This document shows, in pieces, positions 51,837-63,373 of a stretch of DNA of 64,000 nt. The stretch spans positions 1,364,001 to 1,428,000 of the forward strand of contig NZ_FOAX01000001.1 in the NCBI RefSeq assembly GCF_900109775.1, read 5' to 3'. Under the pieces are notes generated by a model that saw nothing but the letters and a program-made list of their open reading frames with translations, did not search any database and was not told the origin of the DNA. Position numbers and translations under genes: made by a program. Source of the stretch: Pseudoxanthomonas sp. GM95. Its GTDB lineage: Bacteria > Pseudomonadota > Gammaproteobacteria > Xanthomonadales > Xanthomonadaceae. Every line of letters begins with the position of its first letter. Positions within the stretch are counted from its first letter, which is position 1.

Positions 51837-54425
51837 ATGTTGGAAGCCTATCGCCACCACGTTGCCGAGCGCGCCGCGCTGGGCATCCCGCCGCTGCCGC
51901 TGACCGCGCAGCAGACCGCCGCCGTCATCGAGCTGCTGAAAAGCCCGCCGGCCGGCGAAGCCGAGTTTCTGGTCGACCTGATCACCAGTCGCGTGCCGGC
52001 CGGCGTGGACGATGCCGCCAAGGTCAAGGCCAGTTACCTGGCCGCGATTGCCTTCGGCACCGAGAAGAACGACCTGATTAGCCGCGCGCGCGCGACCGAA
52101 CTGCTCGGCACCATGCTCGGCGGTTACAACGTGCACCCGCTGGTCGAGTTGCTGGACGACGCCAACGTCGGCGCGATCGCCGCGGAAGGCCTCAAGCACA
52201 CGTTGCTGATCTTCGACGCCTTCCACGACGTCAAGGAAAAGGCCGACGCGGGCAATGCCAACGCCAAGGCCGTGCTGCAGAGCTGGGCCGATGCCGAGTG
52301 GTTCACCACCAAGCCGGAAGTGCCGCAGTCGATGACGCTGACGGTGTTCAAGGTGCCGGGCGAAACCAACACCGACGACCTGTCGCCGGCGCCGGACGCC
52401 ACCACGCGCCCGGACATCCCGATGCACGCCCTGGCGATGCTGAAGAACAAGCGCGACGGCGCGCCGTTTACCCCGGAAGAAGACGGCAAGCGCGGCCCGA
52501 TCCAGCAGATCCTGGACCTGAAGGACAAGGGTCACCTGGTTGCCTACGTGGGCGACGTGGTCGGCACCGGTTCCTCGCGCAAGTCGGCGACCAACTCCGT
52601 GCTGTGGTGGACCGGCGAAGACATCCCATTCATCCCGAACAAGCGTTTCGGCGGCGTGTGCCTGGGTTCCAAGATCGCCCCGATCTTCTACAACACGATG
52701 GAAGACGCTGGCGCGCTGCCGATCGAACTGGACGTGTCGCAGATGGAGCAGGGCGATGTGATCGAACTGCGTCCGTACGAAGGCAAGGCGCTGAAGGACG
52801 GCAACGTGATTGCCGAATTCCAGGTCAAGTCCGACGTGCTGTTCGACGAAGTGCGCGCCGGTGGCCGCATCCCGCTGATCGTCGGCCGCGGCCTGACCGC
52901 CAAGGCGCGTGAAGCGCTGGGCCTGCCGGTGACCGACCTGTTCCGCCTGCCGCAGCAGCCGGCCGATACCGGCAAGGGTTTCTCGCTGGCGCAGAAGATG
53001 GTCGGCCGTGCGATCGGCCTGCCGGAAGGCCAGGGCGTGCGTCCGGGCACCTATTGCGAGCCGAAGATGACTTCGGTCGGTTCACAGGACACCACCGGCC
53101 CGATGACCCGCGACGAGCTGAAGGACCTGGCCTGCTTGGGCTTCTCGGCTGACCTGGTGATGCAGTCGTTCTGCCACACCGCCGCGTATCCGAAGCCGGT
53201 GGACGTCAAGACGCATCACACCCTGCCGGAGTTCATCTCCACCCGCGGCGGCATCTCGCTGCGTCCGGGCGATGGCGTGATCCACAGCTGGCTCAACCGC
53301 ATGCTGCTGCCCGACACCGTCGGCACCGGCGGCGACTCGCACACCCGTTTCCCGGTGGGCATTTCGTTCCCGGCCGGTTCGGGCCTGGTCGCTTTCGCCG
53401 CGGCCACCGGCGTGATGCCGCTGGACATGCCCGAGAGCGTGCTGGTGCGCTTCAAGGGCAAGCTGCAGCCGGGCGTGACCCTGCGTGACCTGGTCAACGC
53501 AATCCCGCTGTATGCGATCAAGGCCGGTCTGCTGACCGTGGCCAAGCAGGGCAAGAAGAACATCTTCTCCGGCCGCATCCTGGAGATCGAAGGCCTGCCG
53601 GACCTGAAGGTCGAACAGGCGTTCGAGCTGTCCGATGCCTCGGCCGAGCGTTCGGCCGCCGGTTGCACCGTGCACCTCAACAAGGAGCCGATCATCGAGT
53701 ACATCAACAGCAACATCACGCTGTTGAAGTGGATGATCTCCGAGGGCTATCAGGATCCGCGTTCGATCCAGCGCCGCATCGAGAAGATGGAAGCCTGGCT
53801 GGCCGACCCGCAGCTGCTCAAGGGCGACGCCGATGCCGAGTACGCCGCGGTCATCGACATCGACCTAGCCGACGTGCACGAGCCGATCCTGGCCTGCCCG
53901 AACGACCCGGACGACGTGAAGACCCTGTCCGAAGTGGCCGGCGCGACCATCGATGAAGTGTTCATCGGTTCGTGCATGACCAACATCGGCCACTTCCGCG
54001 CCGCGTCCAAGCTGCTGGAAGGCAAGCGCGACATCCCGACCAAGCTGTGGGTTGCCCCGCCGACCAAGATGGATGCCGCCGAGCTGACCAAGGAAGGCCA
54101 TTACGGCACCTTCGGCGCGGCCGGTGCGCGCATGGAAATGCCGGGCTGCTCGCTGTGCATGGGCAACCAGGCGCAGGTGAAGGAAGGCGCGACGGTGTTC
54201 TCCACCTCCACCCGCAACTTCCCCAACCGCCTGGGCCGTAACTCCAACGTGTACCTGGGTTCGGCCGAACTGGCCGCGATCTGCTCGCGCCTGGGTCGCA
54301 TCCCGACCAAGGCCGAATACATGGAAGGCGTGGGCGTGCTGGATGCCTCCAGCGCGGACATCTATCGCTACATGAACTTCGACCAGATCGAGGACTACAA
54401 GGTCGGCGAGAAGACCGCCGCCTGA
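51837..54425 (+). CDS. acnB: Aconitate hydratase B
   Basis: An 862-residue bifunctional aconitase/2-methylisocitrate dehydratase, the main TCA-cycle aconitase in many gammaproteobacteria. The HEAT-like N-terminal domain (about 1-160) begins [19 protein letters not shown]. Fe-S ligands are in [19 protein letters not shown] and [14 protein letters not shown]. The swivel domain includes [21 protein letters not shown]. coli AcnB has 865 residues. Start: ATG with a GGGAG site; a TTG six bases earlier is in frame but less likely. Confidence 0.98.
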   Translation: MLEAYRHHVAERAALGIPPLPLTAQQTAAVIELLKSPPAGEAEFLVDLITSRVPAGVDDAAKVKASYLAAIAFGTEKNDLISRARATELLGTMLGGYNVHPLVELLDDANVGAIAAEGLKHTLLIFDAFHDVKEKADAGNANAKAVLQSWADAEWFTTKPEVPQSMTLTVFKVPGETNTDDLSPAPDATTRPDIPMHALAMLKNKRDGAPFTPEEDGKRGPIQQILDLKDKGHLVAYVGDVVGTGSSRKSATNSVLWWTGEDIPFIPNKRFGGVCLGSKIAPIFYNTMEDAGALPIELDVSQMEQGDVIELRPYEGKALKDGNVIAEFQVKSDVLFDEVRAGGRIPLIVGRGLTAKAREALGLPVTDLFRLPQQPADTGKGFSLAQKMVGRAIGLPEGQGVRPGTYCEPKMTSVGSQDTTGPMTRDELKDLACLGFSADLVMQSFCHTAAYPKPVDVKTHHTLPEFISTRGGISLRPGDGVIHSWLNRMLLPDTVGTGGDSHTRFPVGISFPAGSGLVAFAAATGVMPLDMPESVLVRFKGKLQPGVTLRDLVNAIPLYAIKAGLLTVAKQGKKNIFSGRILEIEGLPDLKVEQAFELSDASAERSAAGCTVHLNKEPIIEYINSNITLLKWMISEGYQDPRSIQRRIEKMEAWLADPQLLKGDADAEYAAVIDIDLADVHEPILACPNDPDDVKTLSEVAGATIDEVFIGSCMTNIGHFRAASKLLEGKRDIPTKLWVAPPTKMDAAELTKEGHYGTFGAAGARMEMPGCSLCMGNQAQVKEGATVFSTSTRNFPNRLGRNSNVYLGSAELAAICSRLGRIPTKAEYMEGVGVLDASSADIYRYMNFDQIEDYKVGEKTAA

Positions 54426-54445
54426 TCAGGTTTGAAGTGCGACAA

Positions 54446-54475
54446 GAAAAAGCCCGGCGTTCGCCGGGCTTTTTC
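54446..54475. terminator. Bidirectional terminator between acnB and hflD
   Basis: AGCCCGGCG pairs with CGCCGGGCT around a two-base loop and is flanked by GAAAAA and TTTTTC, so it gives a T-run on both strands. Confidence 0.9.
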
Positions 54476-54532
54476 TTTGCCTACTACGCGCCGCGGATCA
54501 ACCGGCGGGCGAAGGTGTCGGCGCTGCAGGCG

Positions 54533-55147
54533 TCAGGCGCCCAGCCAGCCACGCGCGGCCTGCGCCATCGCCTTGCGGGCGAACACGAAGTCCCACAGGC
54601 TGCCGCCCAGCTGCCGCCACAGCACCGCCGCGCGTACCGCGGCCAGCAGGATCGCGCGGATCTCTGACACCACGCCCGGCTGAGCCAGGTAGTGCGGATT
54701 GCCCTGGACCATCACCCGCGGGCGCAGGTGGCTGATGGTGTCGGCGTAGAGCGTGCCCAGCGCCATCAGCACGTCCGGATGCGTGCTGCCGCGCTCGCTG
54801 GCCTGGGGCGCAATTTCCTCCAGGCCGCCGGTGACGGCCTGGACGGTGTCGTCCTCATGGATGAAGCGGCGCTCGACCTGCAGCACCGCCATCGCCAGGC
54901 GGGGCAGGGACGGGTCCTTGTTCTCGCCGCCGAAGTAATCACGCACCAGGCGCAGGCCCGGGCCGAGGTTGGCGGCGCGGTCGTACACGGCTTCGGTCGA
55001 CGGCGCATCCATGCGGAACACGCTGTCCAGCACCGCGCCGGTGGCGCTGTTGTCCGAATGCCCGGTCTCGGCGATGCGGCGCACCTGCGCCAGTGCCTGG
55101 GCCAACGCGGCCAGCGCGAGCACGCGCTCGTTCAGCGGTGCGCTCAT
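54533..55147 (-). CDS. hflD: HflD family protein
   Basis: A 204-residue helical peripheral membrane protein. The opening [20 protein letters not shown], the central [22 protein letters not shown] and the C-terminal [21 protein letters not shown] are as in E. coli HflD, which binds the phage lambda CII protein and is a cofactor for its degradation; the general cellular role is unknown. It starts inside the end of mnmA (ATGA overlap), the same gene pair as in E. coli. Confidence 0.94.
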   Translation of the reverse strand: MSAPLNERVLALAALAQALAQVRRIAETGHSDNSATGAVLDSVFRMDAPSTEAVYDRAANLGPGLRLVRDYFGGENKDPSLPRLAMAVLQVERRFIHEDDTVQAVTGGLEEIAPQASERGSTHPDVLMALGTLYADTISHLRPRVMVQGNPHYLAQPGVVSEIRAILLAAVRAAVLWRQLGGSLWDFVFARKAMAQAARGWLGA

Positions 55148-56262
55148 GCCGCGCGCTCCTGCAGGCGCACTTCCAGCGGCGCGTTGGTGGTCGCGATCAC
55201 GGCCCCGCCCAGGCAGTCATCGCCGTCGTAGAGCACGACGGACTGACCGGGTGTGACGGCGCGTTGCGCGCGGGCGAATTCGATATCCAGTGTTCCGTCC
55301 TCTAAAACGTGGACCGTGCAGGCCTCGGCGGCCTGTCGGTAGCGGGTCTGTGCGCTGCAGTCGAAGCGCGCCGCCGGGGCGCTGCCGGCGATCCAGTGCA
55401 TGGCCTCGCTGCGCAGGCGCGTGGAATGCAAGTAGGGGCTGCGCGTGTCCTGGTCGACGTACAGCACGTTGGTCGCCACGTCCTTGCCGACCACGTACCA
55501 GGGCGCCGCCTGCCGGCCGCGCACGCCGCCGATGTTCAGGCCTTCGCGCTGGCCAAGGGTAAAGAAGAACACGCCCGGATGCTGGCCGATGACCGCACCG
55601 TCAGGATCGCGCATCTCGCCGGTCTTGGCCGGCAGGTACTGGCCCAGGAACTGGCGGAAATCGCGCTCGCCGATGAAGCAGATCCCGGTGGAATCCTTTT
55701 TATCGTGCACCGGCAGGCCGGCTTCGCGCGCGATCCCGCGCAGGTCCGGCTTGTGCAGGTGGCCGATCGGGAACAGCGTGGCCGAGAGCTGCTCCTGCCC
55801 GAGCTGATGCAGGAAGTAGCTCTGGTCCTTGCCCGCATCGGCGCCGCGCAGCAGGTGCCAGCGCGCGCCGCGCTGTTCGACCCGGGCGTAGTGGCCGGTG
55901 GCGATTTTCTCCGCGCCCAGCTCGCGCGCCGCGTCGATGAAATGCTTGAACTTCACCTCGCGGTTGCACAGCACATCCGGGTTGGGCGTGCGGCCGGCCG
56001 CGTATTCGGCCAGGAAATGCGCGAACACACCGTCCCAGTATTCCTGGGAGAAATCGCGGAAGTGGAAGGGCATGCCCAACCGGCCGCAGACCGCGACCGC
56101 GTCGCGGCGGTCGTCCTCGGCGCGGCATTCGCCGCTGCCGTCGTCGGACCAGTTCTGCATGAACAAGCCGGCCACCGGCTCGCCGGCCTGGACCAGCTGC
56201 AGCGCCGCCACCGACGAATCCACGCCGCCGGACACGCCGACCACGATGCGCGGGGTGCTCAT
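55144..56262 (-). CDS. mnmA: tRNA-specific 2-thiouridylase MnmA
   Basis: A 372-residue enzyme that adds sulfur to U34 of Lys, Glu and Gln tRNAs. The P-loop is [15 protein letters not shown]; the first catalytic Cys lies in [10 protein letters not shown] and the second in [29 protein letters not shown] and [12 protein letters not shown] are further landmarks. It is translationally coupled at both ends: its ATG overlaps the nudJ stop (ATGA) and its stop overlaps the hflD start. The upstream in-frame extension (41 residues) is antisense-like and was left out. Confidence 0.96.
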   Translation of the reverse strand: MSTPRIVVGVSGGVDSSVAALQLVQAGEPVAGLFMQNWSDDGSGECRAEDDRRDAVAVCGRLGMPFHFRDFSQEYWDGVFAHFLAEYAAGRTPNPDVLCNREVKFKHFIDAARELGAEKIATGHYARVEQRGARWHLLRGADAGKDQSYFLHQLGQEQLSATLFPIGHLHKPDLRGIAREAGLPVHDKKDSTGICFIGERDFRQFLGQYLPAKTGEMRDPDGAVIGQHPGVFFFTLGQREGLNIGGVRGRQAAPWYVVGKDVATNVLYVDQDTRSPYLHSTRLRSEAMHWIAGSAPAARFDCSAQTRYRQAAEACTVHVLEDGTLDIEFARAQRAVTPGQSVVLYDGDDCLGGAVIATTNAPLEVRLQERAA

Positions 56263-56720
56263 GTGAGCTGGTTCACGGCTGTCAGCGGGAACCGGCGGCC
56301 GGCCAGATAGTCCTCGACCACCTTCCAGACGAGTGGACTGCGGTGGCGCGCGTGCGCCTGCTGCAATTCCTCGGGCGTCATCCACACCGCGCGGACGATG
56401 CCCTCGTCCAGCGCCAGCGCTGCATCGTGCGTGACCGGTTCAGCGGCGAAGGCAAAGCGCAGGTAGTGGCGGCCGGTCTCGGCCTTCCACTGGTAAGCGC
56501 CGACGAACTGGGTCAGGCGCACCGTCCAGGCGCTTTCCTCCAGGGTCTCGCGCACGGCGGCGTCGAGCAGGCTTTCGTCCGGCTCCAGATGGCCCGCGGG
56601 CTGGTTGAGCACCAGCCGGCCTTCGGCATGTTCCTCGACCATCAGCAGCTTGCCGTCGCGCACGACGATCGTGGCCACGGTGGTGTCGGGTTGCCAGAAG
56701 CGGTCGTTCTCGAAGGTCAT
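56259..56720 (-). CDS. nudJ: NUDIX hydrolase NudJ-like
   Basis: A 153-residue pyrophosphohydrolase. The Nudix box is [20 protein letters not shown], with the usual Gly to Arg-Glu to Glu-Glu spacing and Ser in place of the last small residue. NudJ of E. coli acts on thiamin pyrophosphate precursors and dinucleotides and sits in the same nudJ-mnmA-hflD order. The start was placed at [15 protein letters not shown]; the upstream in-frame part crosses the clpS promoter and is not typical. It lies head-to-head with clpS, about 140 bases away. Confidence 0.9.
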   Translation of the reverse strand: MTFENDRFWQPDTTVATIVVRDGKLLMVEEHAEGRLVLNQPAGHLEPDESLLDAAVRETLEESAWTVRLTQFVGAYQWKAETGRHYLRFAFAAEPVTHDAALALDEGIVRAVWMTPEELQQAHARHRSPLVWKVVEDYLAGRRFPLTAVNQLT

Positions 56721-56850
56721 CGCAGGGACGTCATGCAGGGAATTGACCCGATATTGGGACAGTTGCGCGTAAATCCATCGCGCACGCGCACGCGGTGGGA
56801 AATCTTCACCAGGCAAATTGTGCGTGCGCAGACGCGGCCAGTCCAATCCG

Positions 56851-56856
56851 TATAAT
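56851..56856 (+). promoter_or_regulatory. clpS promoter -10 box, likely leaderless transcript
   Basis: A perfect TATAAT ends six bases before the clpS ATG. Transcription would begin at or within a base of the start codon, and no ribosome-binding site is present in the TTCCCCCC stretch in between. The -35 region is poor. Confidence 0.5.
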
Positions 56857-56862
56857 TCCCCC

Positions 56863-57183
56863 ATGCCCCGCACCCCCCAACACGAGCATGAGCACGGCGT
56901 CCTTGTCGAAACCGGCAAGCCAGAAGTCGCGCCACCGCCGCTCTACCAGGTCCTGCTGCTCAACGACGACTACACGCCGATGGATTTCGTGATCTCGGTG
57001 CTGCAGCAGTTTTTCAACATGGACATCGAAAAGGCCACCCAGGTGATGCTCCACGTCCACACCCGCGGTCGGGGCGTGTGCGGGGTCTACACGCGCGAGG
57101 TGGCAGAGTCCAAGGTCGCCCAGGTGAACGAGTTTTCCCGGATGAGCCAGCACCCGTTGCTGTGCACGATGGAACAGTCTTGA
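56863..57183 (+). CDS. clpS: ClpS, adaptor for ClpA and N-degron receptor
   Basis: A 106-residue adaptor that gives ClpAP its substrates with N-terminal Leu, Phe, Tyr or Trp. A His/Glu-rich N-terminal tail precedes the fold. The binding pocket segment is [16 protein letters not shown], with the Asp pair and Met that contact the N-degron, then [19 protein letters not shown] with the pocket His. The gene is followed after 109 bases by clpA. Since aat lies 2.9 kb further on, the parts of the bacterial N-degron pathway are grouped here. Confidence 0.96.
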   Translation: MPRTPQHEHEHGVLVETGKPEVAPPPLYQVLLLNDDYTPMDFVISVLQQFFNMDIEKATQVMLHVHTRGRGVCGVYTREVAESKVAQVNEFSRMSQHPLLCTMEQS

Positions 57184-57236
57184 CCCCGGCTACGGCCTGG
57201 CCAACCGCCGGCTGAACACTGCAGTCCAAACCCGTT

Positions 57237-57264
57237 GTGGAAATTCCCGCTACAGGCCGCATAT
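57237..57264 (+). promoter_or_regulatory. Possible sigma-32 promoter of clpA
   Basis: GTGGAA and CCGCATAT with a 14-base spacer resemble the two clear heat-shock promoters in this window, but the -35 matches only four of six bases. It lies about 30 bases before the clpA start. Confidence 0.4.
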
Positions 57265-57292
57265 TGTTGGCAACAGCAGTTGGGAGCGATCC

Positions 57293-59578
<2,286 letters not shown>

Positions 59579-59599
59579 TCGCGCGGGAAGCGAGAGCGA

Positions 59600-59625
59600 G
59601 AAAAAGCGGCGCAAGCCGCTTTTTC
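59600..59625 (+). terminator. Rho-independent terminator after clpA
   Basis: AAAAAGCGGC pairs with GCCGCTTTTT around a four-base loop; the T-run extends to TTTTTC. Symmetric, so it could also act on the minus strand. Confidence 0.88.
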
Positions 59626-59691
59626 TTTGCCCGGTGTCCGGCCAAGCGAATGAATGCGTCGGGCGGCAGTTTCCTCGACATCGCCCAACGC

Positions 59692-59719
59692 AAAAAGGCA
59701 GCTCGAAGAGCTGCCTTTT
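59692..59719 (-). terminator. Rho-independent terminator after infA
   Basis: On the minus strand AAAGGCAGCTC pairs with GAGCTGCCTTT around a TTC loop and ends in a T-run. It lies about 20 bases after the infA stop. Confidence 0.88.
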
Positions 59720-59740
59720 CAAACAAGCCGCCTGGGCGAC

Positions 59741-59959
59741 TTACTTCATGCGGTAGGTGATGCGGCCCTTGGTCAGGTCGTAGGGCGTCATTTCGACCTT
59801 GACCTTGTCGCCGGTCAGGATGCGGATGTAGTTCTTGCGCATGCGGCCGGAGATGTGGGCGATGATTTCGTGTCCATTTTCCAGCTTCACGCGGAACATG
59901 GTGTTGGGCAGCGTCTCGGTGACGGCGCCTTCGAATTCGATTGAATCGTCTTTCGACAT
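59741..59959 (-). CDS. infA: Translation initiation factor IF-1
   Basis: A 72-residue OB-fold protein that occupies the ribosomal A site during initiation. The sequence [20 protein letters not shown], then [20 protein letters not shown] and [20 protein letters not shown], is nearly canonical. Eight upstream in-frame residues are excluded since the ATG has its own AGG site and the family starts here. It is convergent with clpA and followed downstream by its own terminator. Confidence 0.98.
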   Translation of the reverse strand: MSKDDSIEFEGAVTETLPNTMFRVKLENGHEIIAHISGRMRKNYIRILTGDKVKVEMTPYDLTKGRITYRMK

Positions 59960-60046
59960 GGAAGCCTGCTGAGAGTGCGGCAACGGAAGCGCTGCCCGCG
60001 GAGCCGCGCATTGTACCTCGCTTACGCCGTCATCGCAAAAATAGCG

Positions 60047-60787
60047 TTAACCGTGGCCCAACGTGGAACCCGGCAGTTCGCCGAGGCGCGCCGTCCAGCT
60101 GCCTGGCGCCTCGTCGAACTGGACCTGTTTTGCCACGAGGGCGAGGAATTCCGCGCGCGGCCACTGCTCGGCGCCCATGCGGCCCAGATGGTCGTTATCG
60201 ACCTGCGCATCAATCAGCGGCCAGCCCCAATCGGCGAGGGTGCGGGCCAGGCCCGCCAGCGCGGCCTTGGAGCCGCCGGAGACCGCGCTGAACATGCTTT
60301 CTCCAAAGAACATCCGGCCGATCACCACGCCATAGATGCCGCCGATCAGTGCGTCGCCGTCCCAGACTTCAAGCGAGTGCGCGTGGCCGAGCTGGTGCAG
60401 CGCCAGATACGCATCCAGCATCTCGGACGTGATCCAGGTGCCGTCCTGGCCGGGGCGTGGCGCACTTGCGCAGGCCTGCATCACTTGGGCGAAAGCCGTA
60501 TCGGCGCGCAGCACCCAGCCGCTGCCACGCAGCTGGCGTCGGAACCGCGTGCTCAGGCGTACGCCATCGGTGCGGAACACGGTGCGCGGGTCGGGCGACC
60601 ACCACAGCAGCGGCTGGCCATCGGAATACCACGGAAACACGCCGCTGCGATAGGCGTTGAGCAGGCGCTGCGGCGAGAGGTCGCCACCGACGGCCAGCAG
60701 GCCATCGGGCTCGCGCAGCGCCAGGCGCGGATCGGGGAAAGGCGCATCTGGTGCGGTGTCGAGCAGGAACGGCAAACGGCGGCTCAT
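60047..60787 (-). CDS. aat: Leucyl/phenylalanyl-tRNA-protein transferase Aat
   Basis: A 246-residue enzyme that transfers Leu or Phe from aminoacyl-tRNA to proteins with N-terminal Arg or Lys, making N-degrons for ClpS. It has the GNAT-like fold marks FPDPRLALREPDGLLAVGGD, WYSDGQPLLWWSPDPRTV, and GGIYGVVIGRMFFGESMFS, then FIDAQ-type ending LIDAQVDNDHLGRMGAE. The start was chosen by family length; the earlier in-frame ATG adds an Arg-rich stretch. The order infA-aat near clpS-clpA is conserved from E. coli. Confidence 0.96.
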   Translation of the reverse strand: MSRRLPFLLDTAPDAPFPDPRLALREPDGLLAVGGDLSPQRLLNAYRSGVFPWYSDGQPLLWWSPDPRTVFRTDGVRLSTRFRRQLRGSGWVLRADTAFAQVMQACASAPRPGQDGTWITSEMLDAYLALHQLGHAHSLEVWDGDALIGGIYGVVIGRMFFGESMFSAVSGGSKAALAGLARTLADWGWPLIDAQVDNDHLGRMGAEQWPRAEFLALVAKQVQFDEAPGSWTARLGELPGSTLGHG

Positions 60788-60827
60788 CGCAGGCCTGTCC
60801 CCGCGTTGTCGACGATCAGCCGCGCGC

Positions 60828-61955
60828 TCACGCGTCGGCCGCGCGAAACGGCGAGCGTTCGGCCAGCGTCTGCGCATGCGCGCGGACGTCGGCGCTTTCT
60901 TCCGCGCACCAGCGGCCCAGCGCCTCGCGGAAGCCGGGATCGGCGATCCAGTGACGGCTGCGCACGAAGGTCGGCAGGAAGCCGCGCGCGATCTTGTGCA
61001 CGCCCTGCGCGCCGGGCTCGAAGCGGGTCAGGCCCTGCCGCAGGCAATAGTCGATGCCCTGGTAGTAGCAGGTCTCGAAATGCAGGCCGGGCAGGGTGGC
61101 ATCGGCGCCCCAGTAACGGCCGTAGAGCGTGTCGCCGCCCCGCAGGCACAGCGCGCCGGCGACCGGCACGCCTTCGAGTTCGGCCAGGAACAGCACCAGC
61201 GAGCGCGGCATCGTCAGTGCCAGGTGGCGGATGAAATCCAGGGTCAGTGCCGGCGAATTGCCGTACTCGTGGAAGGTCTGCAGGTAGAAGCCGTACATCG
61301 CCTCCAGGTCGTCGTCGCTGGCCTCATCGCCATGCAGCACGCGGAAACGCACGCCGCTGCGCGCGACCTTGGCCCGCTCCTGGCGGATGTTCTTGCGGTG
61401 CTTGTGGTCCATCGCGCCCAGGAAGGCATCGAAGTCTGCCCAACCGACGCTGTTGTGCCACTGGTACTGGACGTCGGTGCGGGCCAGCCATTCCGGCCCG
61501 AAGTCGGCGTCTTCGGCGGCGGTGTGGAAATTGACGTGGGCCGAGGACAGGCCGTGCCGCCGCACGTGCGCCGTCATCGCCTCCAGCAAGGCCTGCCGGG
61601 CCTGCGGCGTTGCGGCCAGCAGGCGCGGACCGGTCACGGGCGAGTAGGGCGCGGCGCACAGCCACTTGGGGAAATAGTCCTCGCCGTAGCGCGCGTAGGT
61701 GTGCGCCCAGGCGTGGTCGAACACGAACTCGCCGTGCGAATTGCTTTTCAGGTAGCCCGGCGCCGCGGCCATCAGCGTGTCGCCCGCCCAGAGCGTCAGG
61801 TGCTGCGGCGTCCAGCCCCAGTCCGTGCGCAGGCAGCCGGTTTGTTCTAAACCGGACAGAAACGCGTGACAGACGAAAGGGTTGTCGCCGCCATGCAGGG
61901 CGTCCCAGGCCTGGCGAGGGACCTGGTCCAGACTGCGGATCCAGCGGGCCTCCAT
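60828..61955 (-). CDS. FemAB/GNAT-like protein (DUF482 family)
   Basis: A 375-residue protein of the peptidoglycan-recognition/FemAB-like family once called DUF482. Landmarks are NPFVCHAFLSGLEQTGC, the FDHAWAHTYARYGEDYFPK core, HKHRKNIRQERAKV, and FEPGAQGVHKIARGFLP near the end. Proteins of this fold can transfer aminoacyl or acyl groups, but no substrate is known for this family. The ATG overlaps the stop of the upstream DUF2254 gene by one base (TGATG), so they are co-translated. aat follows 40 bases downstream on the same strand. Confidence 0.87.
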   Translation of the reverse strand: MEARWIRSLDQVPRQAWDALHGGDNPFVCHAFLSGLEQTGCLRTDWGWTPQHLTLWAGDTLMAAAPGYLKSNSHGEFVFDHAWAHTYARYGEDYFPKWLCAAPYSPVTGPRLLAATPQARQALLEAMTAHVRRHGLSSAHVNFHTAAEDADFGPEWLARTDVQYQWHNSVGWADFDAFLGAMDHKHRKNIRQERAKVARSGVRFRVLHGDEASDDDLEAMYGFYLQTFHEYGNSPALTLDFIRHLALTMPRSLVLFLAELEGVPVAGALCLRGGDTLYGRYWGADATLPGLHFETCYYQGIDYCLRQGLTRFEPGAQGVHKIARGFLPTFVRSRHWIADPGFREALGRWCAEESADVRAHAQTLAERSPFRAADA

Positions 61956-63238
61956 CAAGGCGAAGTTCCTTGCGGCGGGGCCGATAGCCCGTTTTCGCGC
62001 AGCGCGATGCTGGAGAGGCGAGCGCGGTCCGGCGCGAAATCAAGGTGCTGCAGCGCGCGTGCCAACGACAGTGCGGCGTGCGCGCTGGCGGCTTGCTGCA
62101 TCGGTGCATAGCCGCTGGCGGCGATGGCCGCGTAGGCCTTCTGCAAGCGGATGTTGACCTCCAGCGAGGCGGCTGCATCGCGGGAGATTGGGGGGAAGAT
62201 GTCATCGAACATGTCGGCTTCGGCCAGGGGCGCCATGTGTACCCGGGGGAACCGCACCTCGGCCGGCTCGCCTCTGGCACGCTTTTCGGCCCAGCCATTC
62301 AGCAGTCGCACGCAGGTGCCGATCACATCGATGCAGGTCCCCGGGTCGTTCACCGCCGGCGACATGGCGCGCTGTGCGATCTCGGTCAGCACCACCAGGC
62401 CGTAGCGTGGGTCGTTCTCGATGATGCGCGTGTCGCCCAGGCTGAAAGTCGCTTGCAGTTGCGTGATCAAGTCACCGTCCAGCCGGCCCTGGACCGACAG
62501 CAGCGGCCGGTCGGGCGTGGCAAACGTGCCGGGCTGGCAGGTGACCTGGATCGTCAGGTCGTGCTGTTCGGCCAGGGCGGACAGGCCGGCGGTATCGATG
62601 TGCTCGACGTAGCCCACCTTGCCCGCGCAGAGCGGGCTGGCGTCTTCGGGGATTTGGTCCGGCGCGGGGCTGGCGCCCAACAGCGGGTCGTCCGCGCGCA
62701 GGCGCATGGCCTGCAGGGTTGCACGCTCGACCAGGTCGATGGTTTCGCCCATGCGCCCGAAGCGCGAGAGCTGCTCGATCGAGCGCAGCAAGGTCACGGT
62801 AATGACCACGATCACCGCGATGGTCGCGCCGAACAGCACCAGCCGGCCGCTGTCGCCGTAGATCCCGGTGCTCAGGGCGATCAAGCCGACGATGGAGAAC
62901 AGGAAGGCGCCGATGAAGGTCGCCAGCGCGCCCTGGGCGCGGGTGTCCTCGATCAGCAGGCGCGCCGCGCGCGGCGTGGCGCCGCTGGAGGCCGAGCCGT
63001 AGGCCGACACCATGGTCGACAGGGAAAAAATGGTCACCGTGAGCATCGATGCGGCGAGGATACCCAGGATGTTGCCGACCGAATCGGCGCCGATTCGCGT
63101 GGCCAACCCGGTGGGAAGCAGGAACTTCGCGAATGCACCGGCCAGCGCGGTTGCCACGCCCAAGGCGCCATAAAGCGTGGAGCGGAACCACATGCGACGG
63201 GTCACGCGGCCCCAGCTCAGTTTCCACTTCGACATCAT
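61955..63238 (-). CDS. DUF2254 predicted membrane protein
   Basis: A 427-residue protein with four hydrophobic helices in the first 150 residues (about 22-42, 56-80, 105-125 and 132-150) and a long soluble C-terminal part. Landmarks are GNILGILAASMLTVTIFSLS, LEQLSRFGRMGETIDLVERA-type segment (SIEQLSRFGRMGETIDLVER), and the later VVLTEIAQRAMSPAVNDPGT. The last is characteristic of the DUF2254 family, whose function is unknown. Two adjacent start codons exist. It heads a coupled pair with the FemAB-like gene. The Ser/Ala-rich sequence after helix 2 resembles a hinge. Confidence 0.87.
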   Translation of the reverse strand: MMSKWKLSWGRVTRRMWFRSTLYGALGVATALAGAFAKFLLPTGLATRIGADSVGNILGILAASMLTVTIFSLSTMVSAYGSASSGATPRAARLLIEDTRAQGALATFIGAFLFSIVGLIALSTGIYGDSGRLVLFGATIAVIVVITVTLLRSIEQLSRFGRMGETIDLVERATLQAMRLRADDPLLGASPAPDQIPEDASPLCAGKVGYVEHIDTAGLSALAEQHDLTIQVTCQPGTFATPDRPLLSVQGRLDGDLITQLQATFSLGDTRIIENDPRYGLVVLTEIAQRAMSPAVNDPGTCIDVIGTCVRLLNGWAEKRARGEPAEVRFPRVHMAPLAEADMFDDIFPPISRDAAASLEVNIRLQKAYAAIAASGYAPMQQAASAHAALSLARALQHLDFAPDRARLSSIALRENGLSAPPQGTSP

Positions 63239-63373
63239 GGGGCGGTGTGCGGGACGTCGGGACGGGCGACCAGTATGCCCATGCCTGCCGCATGTGGCGC
63301 GTGGACGTGCGGGGGCAATGCGGTGCCATCGCAGTCCGCCTCCATTAGATCCCTCACGAGAAGCGGACTGCGA

